Part shown: piece by piece, positions 1 to 11,152 of the stretch
Position numbering within the stretch: the first letter of the stretch is position 1
How the letters are laid out: each line of letters begins with the position of its first letter
Assembly: GCA_037783545.1 (NCBI GenBank)
Contig: JBBELK010000003.1
Span: 1,612,001 to 1,676,000 of the forward strand
Length of the DNA: 64,000 bases
Direction of reading: 5' to 3'
Source: Henricia sp. BOLD:AAB3569
Taxonomy: Eukaryota > Echinodermata > Asteroidea > Spinulosida > Echinasteridae
Notes under the pieces: model-generated
What the model saw: only the letters and a program-made list of their open reading frames with translations
The model's database searches: none
Told to the model about the DNA's origin: nothing
Position numbers and translations under genes: made by a program

Positions 1-500
1 TACAATTTTTTACATTGCAAATCCTTTAGTTGTTTACATAACTCCACATGTGCACGCTCTTTTTTTCAAAGAAATGTTTGTCACAAAATGTCAACATATT
101 GGATTAAAGAGTTCTAACAAAAGTATAAGAATGTCTTCTGTACATTGAAGTTTGGGTGTTTTTTTGTTCAGCCCGGTCGCCGCTTTCGGCTTTCCCCCCA
201 CTCCCCCGAGTCTCAAAACTCGACTTCAAAGACCGCGCTTGATGATTGACATATTGGCGGTTAGACCTTTGATCTTACTGTTCATGAAAAGACACCGATT
301 TGGCTGTGTTGGGATCCGCCGATACACACAAAGCGGTGCCGTGCGGCGGCCGGTCTTTGATCCTTTGGCGGCCGCAAAACCCGGTGTGTGTACACTTGTT
401 TGTCGGCTTCTTGCAGTCACAAAATTTAGACCATGCAGTTTTAATTTTTTTTTTAAATTTTTTGTACTTGGTGCCCTTTATTCCATTAAATTTATATAAA
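1..500. other. No gene seen; GC-rich patch
   Basis: No gene or repeat recognised. Bases 165-380 are richer in G+C than the AT-rich flanks, but the overlapping reading frames are short, lack a recognisable domain and conflict on the two strands. Confidence 0.5.
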
Positions 501-504
501 CTAG

Positions 505-745
505 TACCCTGTCTTTGACTACTGTTTTCCGTGCAGTATAGCCAGGGAACCTGCCTAATAGGACGCTGGCTTTGCACAATTTCTTGAAAGCATGGAGACA
601 ATTTTTCATTGGTTTTTTTGGAAGGTGGATGAGGAACTGAGCTGACTTGTGGGTAAATCCCAAAATTAGGGGTCCAAAATGTTTGGTGTCCCAGTTACGT
701 ACGACACTCTCTGCTTCAAAAATCACTGACCACAAATTCTCAGTA
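505..745 (+). repeat. Interspersed repeat family E, copy 1
   Basis: The segment with the core TATAGCCAGGGAACC and then TTTCTTGAAAGC recurs at 3291-3395, 17878-18110 and, reversed, at 15551-15640. All copies share the 'tagccayggaaccrgcct' stretch and the 'gcacaatttcttgaaa' stretch. It may continue to about 1145, because bases 1085-1140 resemble 18045-18100 and 34440-34500. There is no coding potential and the terminal structure is unknown. Confidence 0.6.
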
Positions 746-1156
746 ATGGACTGTGGCCTGTGATTATAGGGTGCAGCATCATTTTCTTCAATATTTTGTT
801 TTCTGATTCCTGAAAAATATTCAAAACAAAAGACCATAAAGGCTTATAAATTGTTCCATGGTATTGGATAGGAGTTTGGTGTCCCGGGTAACCTACGCCA
901 ATGAAAATTGGCTGTAGAATGAGTTTGCATTAACCTTGGTGCCATATCTACACACAAACATTAAATTTGAGTGGCATTTGTTCAAATAAATATAATTATT
1001 TTGTACTGGGAAACCACTTTCAATCATTAAAAACACTTGGAAATCTTAAAAAGCATGTCACACTTTTGGACCCCTAATTTTGGTTTTTATTATACACAAT
1101 CCTCAATTACACATGGGGAGAACGCTGTTTGTAAAAGTTTTCCAATTTTGTAATCC

Positions 1157-1722
1157 ATAATTAGGGATTTTTATCAATGAAATAATATGCTATGAAACTA
1201 CTCTACTCGGTTACAGTCATAAAAATCGTAATTGGAGCTTGTTTGGGGGCTTAAAACAAAGGTTTTTAGCTTTTATGCTAATGTAATATGCATATTTATG
1301 ACCAAGGTTGTGATGTCACAAGAGGCAAACGCAGGAAAATCAACTATGCACATAAGATTCCGCTTTTTTCTTTAACGTGCTAAAACTTTTGTAATCCATG
1401 GCTGTTTGAGTTTGTTTTATGTGTTGCCTGTTGTAAACCATGACAAAACTGGGGGTGGAAACTGCAGCGATTTGCCACAACTCCAACTTGAAGTCTTATG
1501 TTTTTCTTTACTTTTTCTTGTGTCTTCCTGAAGTGATGCACCCCAAACAACGCCCTATTTCTGTGATTTATTGCAATGAAATATTCAAAGTTAAAAAAGG
1601 CTACCTTTTATTGATTTTACATCAAAACGAACAATATAATGTCTTGCTGAACAAGTAATCCATCATATGCAGCAAAGACTAGGCATAGAGTTCTTTAGCA
1701 TGTCACCGGTCCTCTAAGGTTA
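1157..1722 (+). mobile_element. TTAA-type MITE family A, copy 1 (degraded ends)
   Basis: About 565 bp, alignable by eye over its whole length with 20301-20865 and, reversed, with 33470-34030. Shared landmarks are CTACTCTACTCGGTTA, TTATGCTAATGTAATATGCA, a TGATGTCACA block, GGGGGTGGAAACTGCAGC and GAACAAGTAATCCATCA. The terminal TTAAAGGGCC motif clear in the other two copies is decayed here. It encodes no transposase and is probably a non-autonomous DNA transposon. Confidence 0.75.
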
Positions 1723-2085
1723 GGCCCGGTCAAGAAACATGTATTTATTTTAAGCTGGCCTCAATGCAGTTTATGATGTTCTTTGTATGTCAGTACGGTG
1801 TTTGCACAATATCAGTTGACGTGATAAAGCAATGAACATTTCTCGTAATCTTTTAAAAGGAAAATTGTTTGGGTTTATTTTCTGAAAGCGGTTTAATCTT
1901 AATATATTGGAGTTGTTGACGGAAACTTTACAGATGTATAGCGATATAAAAAGACACGAATAAGTTCTCAAGTAAAAACGTCACCGTGTCATTTTGAAGT
2001 ATGAATAAGTGTTTATTTTTAAGGATTATGACCCAGGGACCGCCGCGATGGGGTGAATAAAATCGATACAAATGTGGGCAAATGT

Positions 2086-2114
2086 GCAGTTGTTCCTCAC
2101 TGAGGAACAACTGC
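2086..2114. repeat. Perfect hairpin in a SINE 5' flank
   Basis: Two 13-bp arms (GCAGTTGTTCCTC and its complement) are separated by 3 bases. The related SINE at 40105 has only the right arm, so the left arm is a local addition, for example an inverted duplication. Confidence 0.7.
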
Positions 2115-2275
2115 AATACCGTGATTCGAGACCACCAGTTGGCTTCATAGCTCAATTGGTACGGCGTCTGCACGTTCGAAGGTCCGCGGTTCGAATGCCG
2201 GTGGAGCCAAGTTGCTTTTCACTGCATCCATATTTCACAAACTCATGGACATTTGTCCACGTTTGTATCCGGTTG
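2101..2275 (+). mobile_element. tRNA-derived SINE family S1, copy 1
   Basis: A tRNA-like head occupies 2141-2208, starting GGCTTCATAGCTCAATTGG, with the B-box-like GGTTCGAATGCC near 2188. Its 3' tail, with CACTGCATCC and CTCATGGACATTTGTCCAC, is shared with the copy at 40105-40281. The shared sequence extends on both sides of the tRNA part, which marks a SINE rather than a tRNA gene. The anticodon arm has lost several bases compared with the second copy. Confidence 0.7.
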
Positions 2276-2498
2276 TCATTATGTGTGTTGCCAAGTTTAC
2301 ACTAAAACCAGTGAATTTTTCCCTGCGCTTTATAACAATGGACTTTTCGGATTACCAGCGAATGTTTAGACCCAGTTATCCTGGCAGCGACGTCGTACTT
2401 TTGTAGTCTATAGCGCCACAACGAACAACAGAAAATTGCTCTTTTTTCGTGCTATACTAAATACCGTTGTTTCGTTTTCCATAATTTTATAAATGTAT

Positions 2499-2934
2499 AT
2501 GGGTCTTTCCACAGTAATGGGGTACATTTCTGTAACATTCAAGATCTTAGGTCCCAGTTCAGTTCAAATGTCTTAATTTTATCTTTAAATTATCAAGCTA
2601 AACTGAGGAAATAACTTTTTCACCAAGGAGTACGAAAAATAGTCCTACAACATACATTTGTGAAAACCCCGTGCACAAATTGTCCTATTACGCATGTAAC
2701 AAAGACGGAAAAAAATGTCACAAAATGGTCTGTCCACGTTACATACGTAACAGGAAAATTTGTACATAAGCTTTTCAAAAATGTATGTTGCAGCAATTTT
2801 ATACATTTTGGGGCAAAAGTTATCTCCTGAGAACAAAACAAGGACATTTCTTTAATTCTGAGATAAACTAAAGACATATGAAAGACATTATTGACTTATT
2901 TTTCAAATGTACCCCATTACTGTGGACGGACCCA
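2499..2934. mobile_element. TIR element of about 436 bp
   Basis: The ends are inverted repeats of about 30 bp: left TGGGTCTTTCCACAGTAATG, right the complement with one or two changes, continuing through a GGGGTACATTT block. The interior is AT-rich without a usable reading frame. It looks like a non-autonomous DNA transposon. The termini resemble in style those at 35115-35704 (GGG..CGTCCACAG). The target duplication is unclear; TATG/CATG lies at the edges. Confidence 0.7.
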
Positions 2935-2986
2935 TGTATGTATGTATGTATGTATGTGTGTATGTATGTATGTATGTATATATAGT
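2934..2986 (+). repeat. (GTAT)n microsatellite
   Basis: About twelve units of GTAT/GTGT directly abut the right end of the preceding TIR element. Confidence 0.9.
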
Positions 2987-3228
2987 TTTTCCCCATCCAT
3001 CCAGGAAAATACATGTCAAATTCCAACTCTATAAGCTTGACACCGTTTCCGCCGTAGACAACCTTTGCCCGGGTTCCGTTAGCAAATAACCCATGGCGGA
3101 AACAATAACAAATTGAATAATTTTTTTTTTATTTCAAAGAAAGTATGTTATGTGGGTGGATTTTGGGTTCAAATTGTCATGGTATGTATTTTATCAGTAA
3201 CGTAGTTATGTTTTACTTGCAATATAAA

Positions 3229-3242
3229 TGTGTGCGCACACA
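3229..3242. repeat. Palindrome TGTGTGCGCACACA
   Basis: A 14-bp perfect palindrome flanked by AAA/TTTTT. The same palindrome in a similar context occurs at 58939-58952. Confidence 0.7.
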
Positions 3243-3290
3243 CATTTTTGTTACAAGGGTACCATCATATGAACATACGAAACTAGGCCC

Positions 3291-3395
3291 CTGACTACCG
3301 TGGTGTTATGGCTGCGTTGTCTGTGTAGTATAGCCATGGAACCAGCCTAAATAGGACGGTGGCTTCACACAGTTTCTTGAAAGCCAGGTTTACTA
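3291..3395 (+). repeat. Family E repeat fragment
   Basis: Matches 505-610 and 17885-17945 through TATAGCCATGGAACC and CAGTTTCTTGAAAGC. It is truncated after the shared 5' third. Confidence 0.6.
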
Positions 3396-3647
3396 TAAAT
3401 ATTACTGACGATGGACCCTTTGCACCGGTGGCTAGACAGGGGCAGGTTTTATATTTAAATAATGTGACAATAGATCCACAAACGGTGCTAATCGTGCATG
3501 ACACACGTAGGCACAATAAATGCGACTTCTTCTTCCGAATGATCCCTAAGGGAATCTAGTTGCTGAGATTTGCCGACTCAAGTCGCTGCCCTGTAGCCAC
3601 CTAGGAGGTTCTTCAGCTCGGCCACGAAGTGCGAGAGAACAGGAAGA

Positions 3648-3829
3648 AATTCTCAGTTTTAGAGGTGGGAGGAAAACCCCACACACACCAACGTGCATGG
3701 GGAAAACCCACGGAATCAAGCAGGGACTGAGATAACCCAATCCACATACTGACCCGGACGGGATTCGAACCAGAGCCACAGAGGTGGAAGGCAAGGAAAG
3801 GACCGCTAGCTACGCCAAACTGATTCCCT
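3648..3829 (-). mobile_element. tRNA-derived SINE family S2
   Basis: Read on the minus strand it starts near 3829 with an A-box-like TTGGCGTAGCTAGCGG. It has a B-box GGTTCGAATCC at 3761-3771 and then a conserved body ending GGTTTTCCTCCCACC and CTAAAACTGA. The body recurs at 26380-26560 and its tail at 25655-25700. The A-box and B-box order fits pol III transcription from an internal promoter. Confidence 0.7.
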
Positions 3830-3838
3830 GACAATGTA

Positions 3839-3930
3839 CGGTACACATCTCGTCGGTTTGCGCGCGTTCCACCAGTTTGCCCGCAAACTGGTTGGGCGCG
3901 CAAACCACTGCTTCGAAAGAGTGTACCGAC
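3839..3930. mobile_element. Small foldback element
   Basis: Arms of about 42 bp run from CGGTACAC inward through TTTGCGCGCG and CCAGTTTGC and pair with the complement ending GTGTACCG. It abuts the 5' end of the S2 SINE, so the two insertions are neighbours or nested. Confidence 0.65.
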
Positions 3931-3934
3931 AACG

Positions 3935-4915
3935 TTACTGATCCCTGTTTAATATGGCCGCTCGTACACTAAGGGTCTATACCAAGGTTTCAAATTTTCT
4001 GTCCCAAAATTGTCACTTAATTAATTGTTTTTCTGCATTTTATTGACTGTTTGGCCTGATTCATTGTCAAGCCAGGAAGGACTTGTTGATATTGGTCGCG
4101 TTGCGCGCACCACGTGCCAATCTGCAAGGATACTGCCCCGGTTATGAAAACATAGGTATATTGCGTTGGCTTGCAAACTATCAGAGATAATAATTGCCAC
4201 GCAATGGGCAGTTAAGGTGTACTTTCGGTGTGGCGAAATGGGCACTTCCTGTCAATTTTGGTCACGCAATGTTTCAAGGGTGTAAATAAAAACTATTAAA
4301 ATCGTTGCGGCCGTCGTAAAATGCTCATATTTCTTGAAAATTGTACAATAAATCATATATTTTAACTTACACGATCGATGTGATTAAAATGATTATTTTT
4401 TTCAATCTGTATAACACTTAAAGGAGCATGACCAGAGTTTCTGGAAAATAGTTTTCGATGTAACTTACCAATATTAGTAACTCCCATACACACCTCCCAT
4501 GTCCCAAAAACCCGAAAACATTCGCGATTTCCAGTAAAAAATTGAACAAAACTATCGAGTCGGCTTTCAGTGGATAAACGTTGATACTGGAAAATTAGTT
4601 TACAAATAATCGGTGGATTTTCGACGATATCCTCGGAAATATGCGGCCTAGAAGCGCGGGAGTTTCAGTTTCGTAATCAGAAAAATATAACGGATGTTAT
4701 GATATAAAAATCGCATGACCCATAAGGTAAGTCCCGGGGAGTTATGGGTAAAAAAAAAGTGATCTGGTCACACTCCTTTAACAAAATACGACAACAAACG
4801 AAAAAGACAGTTTTGCAATCATACTGTTTCCGAAAATCCATTGCAGATTTGCCGAATTATTTTCAGTCAAAGTGGCTTTTTTGTGCTAATGACATGAATA
4901 TCGATGACACATGAA
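3935..4915. other. No gene seen
   Basis: AT-rich sequence without convincing coding potential, tandem repeats or clear terminal repeats. Confidence 0.5.
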
Positions 4916-4918
4916 ACT

Positions 4919-5027
4919 ATAGACTGATTCCCGGACTACATATTCAACGAATATCCACATTATTCAACGAATATATTTGTGTTCGTATGTGGATTGTAGA
5001 ATATGAGGGCCGGAAACCAGTCTAGTA
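4919..5027. mobile_element. Hairpin MITE of about 109 bp
   Basis: The arms begin TATAGACTG and end CAGTCTAGTA. They pair imperfectly over about 40 bp, including CATATTC and ATCCACAT, around a loop with ATTCAACGAATAT. It is compact, non-coding and foldback-like. Confidence 0.65.
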
Positions 5028-5559
5028 AAACTAGGACTTGTACGTATCTTGTCAATAGGTGGCGCCCTTTAGGTTGACCATTTTTTGGCGGCGGAAAAGT
5101 GAAGTTGTTGGATTTGGATTCGGAAGGGAGGAGCTTTCCAGGAAAAAATGGGGGAATCCTGATTGACAGCCCAAAATAAAGGTTATTTTGTTGTCAAGTG
5201 TTTTTCCACATTTTTGTGAAGTGCAAATTGCACCAACAAGTATGATTTTGTTTCGTTTAGTTAGCAAGGAAGCCGGACATTTTTTTTACACCAGAAAAAC
5301 TGTGAAAAGTGCCGTCGCATATCCGCATGCACGCCACCGCACATTTCACAAACTGCAAGTACAGTTTTGCACTTAGTTACACACGATGTTATATTATAAG
5401 GTTACCATAGATTTACGTGCTTGTTGTATTAAATTTCTTTGAAAAATTTCAGTTCATCTTTTCCTACCTCCATTATTTCATTAACAACTTCAAATTTTCT
5501 GAATATGACATTGCACGCCTTGGTGCTTATAACTGAATAATTACGTTTAGTTTTCAAGG

Positions 5560-5630
5560 GCATCGGTGGTTCAGTGGTAGAATTCTCGCCTGCCACGCGG
5601 GAGGCCCGGGTTCGATTCCCGGCCGATGCA
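5560..5630 (+). tRNA. tRNA-Gly (anticodon GCC)
   Basis: A complete 71-base cloverleaf. The acceptor stem GCATCGG pairs with CCGATGC, followed by discriminator A. The anticodon arm CTCGC-CTGCCAC-GCGGG presents GCC. The T arm has GGTTCGATTCC (B-box) and the A-box is TGGTTCAGTGG. A run of T residues begins at 5636 and fits pol III termination. CCA is not encoded, as is normal in animals. The flanks do not match any repeat family in this window, so unlike the SINE heads this looks like a functional single gene reading GGC and GGU codons. Confidence 0.95.
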
Positions 5631-5635
5631 TATAC

Positions 5636-5649
5636 TTTTTTTTTTTTTT
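5636..5649 (+). terminator. Pol III T-run terminator
   Basis: Fourteen consecutive T residues start six bases after the tRNA-Gly 3' end. Confidence 0.85.
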
Positions 5650-6325
5650 GGATTTTATTCCATCATCGTGTCACAAATGTTTACAGAGACCAAATAAATT
5701 AAATTAATTGTTTTTTCTTGTTTTATTCGCCTATTTCAGACATATTATTATGATATTTAAAAAAAACAAATTTTGTATACTCATTTTGTCGTGTTAGGGT
5801 GTCCATAAAAAAAGGAAACCCATCTTTAAATGCAAATTATCAGAAATCTGTGCAATATTTCAAAAAGAGGTGTGTATGTAGGGAAAGTCCAGACTGTCCT
5901 CTGTCCAATGGTACCAGGGTCATTATGTAACTGTCATGCATGACTGAGCAAACATGGCCATTATGAAAGGCGGTGAAATCATCACTGTGACAAGTTAGCA
6001 CTTCACTTGAAAGTGGGATAAGGGCAATGAAGTGATGAAAAAACACGACATTTCTTTTTAAACCTTACCTTACAGTAAATTCAGGGGTGTGTGCCCTCGA
6101 CATGCCCACCATTTATGTCATTACACAGCTCATTGTCTCCTTGTGTCTCTGACTGATCGTCTTATCATTCCATGGTCTTGGCGGAGGTGATTAACAGCGA
6201 AAGAAAGTTTAAGATGCCCACACATCCATTACCACACAGGAAAATAACTTGTCATAGTGATGATTTCAACACCTTTCATAATGGCCATGTGCACAAAACC
6301 TATGGGAAAAACTAAATCCCTTTTA
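5650..6325. other. No gene seen
   Basis: AT-rich; no usable reading frame or repeat structure recognised. Confidence 0.5.
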
Positions 6326-6329
6326 TATT

Positions 6330-6810
6330 ATAAACTCCTCAAAAGAAGTTCGGAAAGTCAAGTTTGACTGACGATTTCTCTCTTGTTACTGAATTATTTT
6401 CCTTGAATTTGGTATCATTGGAAAGCCCTGTTATTCCTCTTTACAGTGATGTGTCATTTGTTATGATTAATCAATTGGGGATGTGCAGTATATAGCGGAA
6501 TACAGGGGTGGGTGGAAAGTGAAATGTCACAAAATTCACTGCTATTGTCATGCAGTGCATTCCCCTTTTGCTTGGAGGATGGGAATATGTCAATGCACTT
6601 TTTGACAATAGCAATGCATTTTGTGACATTTCACTTTACACCCGCCCCCGTATTCAGCTGTGCTGCACATCCCCCAATTGCTTAATCATAACAAATGACA
6701 TATCATCGTAAAGAGGAATAACAGGGCTTTCCAATGATATAAAATTATTTTGCAACAAGAGAGAAATCGTCAGTCAAACTTGACTTTCCGAACTTTTTTG
6801 AGGAGTTTAT
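6330..6810. mobile_element. Foldback element, 230-bp arms
   Basis: The left arm starts ATAAACTCCTC and the right arm ends GAGGAGTTTAT. The arms stay complementary almost to the centre, near 6570, with shared blocks such as CGGAAAGTCAAGTTTGACTG, GAAAGCCCTGTTATTCCTCT and GTGAAATGTCACAAAATTCA. The divergence between arms shows some age. No coding sequence is present. Confidence 0.85.
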
Positions 6811-6814
6811 TTGT

Positions 6815-7545
6815 GCTGTAATACATTTCCTAACTACTGAGATATTTAGCCAGAAACATGTTTTTGTATATATATTTAGCTCGCAAAAATCTTGACCATT
6901 GAAAAACAATTTGTTCACATTTGATAATCTTCTATCCAGGAGAGATTGTTTTGCTTTGGGGCAGGCCTCAGGCCCTCTTATTACCCCCCTGGAGCCGATT
7001 TAAAACGAAATTGGAGACATTGTTGTGCACGACAAGTGAGATGGTATTTATAGTAATGTCATTTCTTAGCGGGAGAGCGTGGAATATGTAAATACATCTG
7101 TCTTTGCCATTAAAATCGCGCCCGCTTTGTTTAGTCATGCATAATTTATTATCTAGATTGATTTCAGAGTTGTGTTGTTCAAGTAAATCCAGGTAACATT
7201 TTTGAACTCCTTTCCCCCATTTTTCCCATGGGTGTTGAGATATTATTTGTGATATTTTTCTCATTACCATTCTGAAATCTCGCACTCTCAATCCGTATAT
7301 TTTCAAGGATATCGTCAACAAAAATCACCGATGTTTTGTAAACTAATTTATCCCTTCCATAAAGCAGTGCAGTGATTACACCAACCTTTTTGCTTCCATA
7401 TCCAAATTGGAGATTGCAAATTTCCTGTTTTCTTCCCATGGATAGTATTTTTGGGGAGACGTTTTATATGATTGTTAGGTTTATAGAATGAAATACATTT
7501 TTCTGGAAAAATCTAGACACCCTGCTTTAATGGAGTCAATTCCAT
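6815..7545. other. No gene seen
   Basis: Two overlapping minus-strand frames exist at 6968-7439 but show no recognisable domain and no matching splice structure. Confidence 0.45.
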
Positions 7546-7551
7546 AGGGTC

Positions 7552-7586
7552 AAAGGGGCGGGGCAAAGACAAAAGGGGCGGGGAAA
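7552..7586 (+). promoter_or_regulatory. Paired GC-boxes
   Basis: AAAGGGGCGGGG occurs twice about 20 bp apart, in the form of Sp1/KLF sites. No reading frame follows closely, so function is uncertain. Confidence 0.35.
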
Positions 7587-7870
7587 CATGGAATGAATTT
7601 TATTTCATTGTATAAACTTTAGATTAGTACATGTACTTGTGTGTTCAAAGCTCTTTGCAAGGTACGTGTGTATACGATGGGAAATTTCGTTTATTTTGAC
7701 CAAATTGTGGTGTTTCTATAATTTCTGATGATTATTCCACATGCTGTGCCAATTTTATGGCCTATTTTTACAGCCCAGATTGCCAGATTTAGAACACTCG
7801 TCCACTGACCGACCCAAAATATCCAATGTCAAACGAAATGACCAAAGGCAGTGAACGAAAAATGAGTCGA

Positions 7871-8665
7871 ATGACCCGCATACCCTTGCGAAGTTTGTAG
7901 GCGAAGCGATGTGCGTGCGCGCCGTTGCTCGCTTTTCATTGGTGTAACGAAGTTCGCGCGCACCGCACAACTGGGACCGAGGTTCGGATGAAAGCATTTC
8001 ATTGGTGTAGCTGGCGATGTGTGTATACGCGCGGTTGAAAGCTTTTTAGTGGTGTAGCGTCGTGCGTGTGCGCTCTTGAAAGCATTTTATTGGTGCAGCG
8101 ATAGGCGCGCACCGCACAACTCAAACTGAACTTCGGATGGAAGCATTTCATTGGTGTAGCCGGCGATGTGTATATATACGGCGCTGTTGAAAGCTTTTTA
8201 TTGGTGCAGCGTTGTGCGTGTGCAGCGTCGTGCGTGTGCGCTCTTGAAAGCATTTCATTGGTGCAGCGATAGGCGCGCACCGCACAACTCAAACTGAAGT
8301 TCGGATGGAAGCATTTCATTGGTGTAGCCGGCGATGTGTATATATACGGCGCTGTTGAAAGCTTTTTATTGGTGCAGCGTCGTGCGTGTGCAGCGTCGTG
8401 CGTGTGCGCTCTTGAAAGCATTTCATTGGTGCAGCGATAGGCGCGCACCGCACAACTCAAACTGAACTTCGGATGGAAGCATTTCATTGGTGTAGCCGGC
8501 GATGTGTATATATACGCGCTGTTGAAAGCTTGTTATTGGTGCAGCGTCGTGCGTGTGCGCTCTTGAAAGCATTTCATTGGTACAGCGATAGGTGCGCACA
8601 GCTCAACTCAAACTGAAGTTCGGATGGAAGCATTTCATTGGTGTAGCGACGAGCGTGTGCGCCTT
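7871..8665. repeat. CCAAT-rich tandem array
   Basis: Units of about 150-170 bp start at the motif TCGGATGGAAGCATTTCATT (positions near 7982, 8132, 8300, 8467 and 8620). Within units, the sub-repeat GAAAGC-TTT-ATTGGTG-AGCG recurs roughly every 40-60 bp, so the inverted CCAAT box ATTGG appears more than a dozen times. The minus-strand reading frame across 7999-8487 is a by-product of the periodicity. Confidence 0.85.
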
Positions 8666-8669
8666 AGCG

Positions 8670-9090
8670 CGTGCACACGCAATTTGCAGGTGTTCGCTCG
8701 AAATAACAAACCAGCCAAAATTACACCCCACTCCAAAATTAAGGGCAATTAAAAAGTGAGCCTGCCAGCTTTAAATCCACAAACTAAGTAGTCATGATCG
8801 ACAAGCTTTTTCCCCACAAAAAGGAAACTGTTCATACATGATGAATAAGCCCTGTCCTTAAACCTGACACGAAGGTCGATTTAATAATTTCGTGTCATTC
8901 CCTCATTATTTACTTTCTGCGAGTACAGTGGCTCTTACCATGGAGCTCCATGCTCTTTTATTCCTCGCATTGAAACTCCAAATCTTAATCCTTTCAGACA
9001 CATGATTGACAGCCCGCTTCCGTGACGTTTGATCGTGATTGAGCGCATGAGGTCATAGGGTAAGTGAAATACCATCTCAGTATTTTTAAG
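8670..9090. other. No gene seen
   Basis: Unremarkable sequence between the tandem array and the next TIR element. Confidence 0.5.
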
Positions 9091-9091
9091 G

Positions 9092-9553
9092 GGCACCTTA
9101 AAGTTGCACTGCCCGTGTTTTGGCCGATTTGGGCGTCAATTTTTTTTTTAAAGATAAATAGGTATTTTGCTAGAATAGAAAAAGTTATCAGCTTTCATTT
9201 GGTACCAAGAACGCAAAAATCCGTCAAGGATTAATACCAGTCGATTAAAAACAAGAAATTATTAAAAGGCTGGCAGGTCAATTAATCGACAGGGTTATGA
9301 CGTAAATGTACATGTGCGCGTACATGTGTACATTGTACACATACTATGTACATATGAGCGTACGCGCACATGTACAACATGTGAAGCACGTTTCAAGAAA
9401 AAGGCTTGTATCTCCAATTCCCGACGTCGGAAATTTAAGTTTTTGATATTTTTCGTTACAGAGACACGTAAGCTTTCTAAATTCGTTCGCTTGTGTAAAT
9501 TAATTTTGTTAATCCTTTCACCGAAACACGGGCAATGCAACTTTAAGATGTCA
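9092..9553. mobile_element. TIR element of about 460 bp
   Basis: The termini share CTTAAAGTTGCA and TGCCCGTGTTT as inverted repeats of about 27 bp (left 9097-9124, right 9521-9549). The interior is not coding. At its centre lies a second, perfect inverted repeat with 17-bp arms at 9307-9323 and 9360-9376, made of ACATGT/GCGCGTAC steps. Confidence 0.7.
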
Positions 9554-9748
9554 CCACATTCGTTTTTGAAAGCCATGTTTGTTCCATGGTCTTGTTAAAG
9601 ATTCCTGAAACGGAAGGTATAGACCGTAATTAATTGTTTGTGTATGTATTCTATTTATGTTTACCCTAGGTGTGCCCAAACATAAATGATTTGCATTGGG
9701 GCCCAGCAAACATTCTTTAAACAAAATAAAAAAACAAAAATAATAACT

Positions 9749-10036
9749 TCACAATATACCATACCAGTACAATGTCAAGGAAAATACAACATATAATATA
9801 TCAAAGGGAATGTAGGCTATACAAAACATTAAAAGCGTGGAAACTTCCGTTTGCTGGTAGAAAAAAATGCATGTAAACTGGATAAGAATTAAAATATCGA
9901 GACATATAACAGTCGTGTGCTGTATCATCCATCCTGAGATATCAGGGAATTTCCACTCTACAAAGCGACGTAAACTGAGGAAATACACGCAAATCTGTGG
10001 AGCGAGCTGGCTGTTGTCTTGAGCCAACTCACGCCC
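9749..10036 (-). other. Hydrophobic reading frame, coding status doubtful
   Basis: This is an open frame of about 95 codons with strongly hydrophobic blocks that could form two or three membrane segments (for example around ICLDILILIQF and LYVVFSLTLYW). It has no ATG near its 5' end; the first ATG is about a third of the way in. No family is recognised. It could be an exon or, more likely, chance in AT-rich DNA, where pyrimidine-rich codons give hydrophobic residues. Confidence 0.15.
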
Positions 10037-10039
10037 GAG

Positions 10040-10560
10040 TCATTTTGATGTAATTTAATCAATTCGGTCATGTTATGCCGAAAAGAAACAATTTCTATAC
10101 TTTTCAGAAATTGTATTGGGTTCCGTTCCTTATGACTGTCCCATTTCTACCAAACTTTAAACGACGAACCTTATTTACTTCCGCAGTTTTTCACATTAAT
10201 AACAGGGATGCATGCTGACGAATGTAATGGAACGGATTCCCCAGTATGCTTTAAATAGCAGCCAATCGCCGACGCGTACAACGGCCAGCATTACCGAGTA
10301 CATGTATCACATGCATGCACGGTGTTTACAATCTGCGCGCGTTACATTTGAATGCCTGCAATCGTGCTGCAATGCACTGTAAGCGTCCTGATTGGTCCAG
10401 CAGAGGCGACAAGATTTCTGTCGCTAGTCCCACCGCCAAATGGGGCCTTTTTTCAACAGGGCCACTGTACGCAGGAGTTAGGGAGTGCGTTAAAGGGGCA
10501 CTGTTGCAAGAGGATGTGTATCATCTCGAAACATAACTTCTGTACTGCCCGGTAATAGAC
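10040..10560. other. No gene seen
   Basis: Contains GC-rich patches and an inverted CCAAT box near 10392, but no convincing reading frame. Confidence 0.45.
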
Positions 10561-10565
10561 AGCCG

Positions 10566-10700
10566 AAGTGTGACGTGTTGCCATGGTAATTAACTCTAAA
10601 CATCATGGCCGTCGGAAAAAGTCTAATTGCAAAAGCACAGGGACACGGTTCAGTGTTTTTTTAGTGTAGAGCCACTATAGGCAACTAACAAAAGATGACG
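10566..10700 (+). repeat. Family C repeat, copy 1
   Basis: Shares AGTGTGACGT, TTGCCATGGTAAT and the downstream AACAAAAGATGACG block with 27715-27870 and 57540-57670. Each copy places a TGACGT half-site just before an RFX/X-box-like GTTGCCATGG. The terminal structure is unknown. Confidence 0.55.
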
Positions 10701-11152
10701 TGTTCATTTCGGCAGGTCTGACATTACTGAATCGACCAATGACAAATTTTGATCGTAAATTCCGTACACAAACCTGTCTCTGATTAAGCTCGCGAAAACA
10801 TGCCCCGTACTCTCGTAAACAACATCTGAACAAGGTCAATTTTCATCAAATCTTGTTTACAACGCACCGAACGTAGTTGCACATTACTCGGTGCTGTCAA
10901 TCGTAACTCCACGTGGCGTTGCGTGTCACGACCAATAAATATTACCCGCTGTGAATTCGTTACCTGCTGCCGTGAATTATTCAGTGAAGCCCGGTTGATG
11001 TTTTTGCCCGATCGTCACGCTCGGTACACGTACCCGCTGTTAAAATATTTAAAGGTGCAGTCGAATACGCAGTATATCCTTGCTGTATATGAGGCCTGAG
11101 GCCAGGGGTTATTTGTTTAAGAAGTTTCGACATTACTAGTACTACTGTTAAT

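Noticed and set aside
7999-8487. 162-codon minus-strand frame with Cys/His repeats
   Set aside because: It arises from the tandem array; there is no zinc-binding spacing and no start or splice context.
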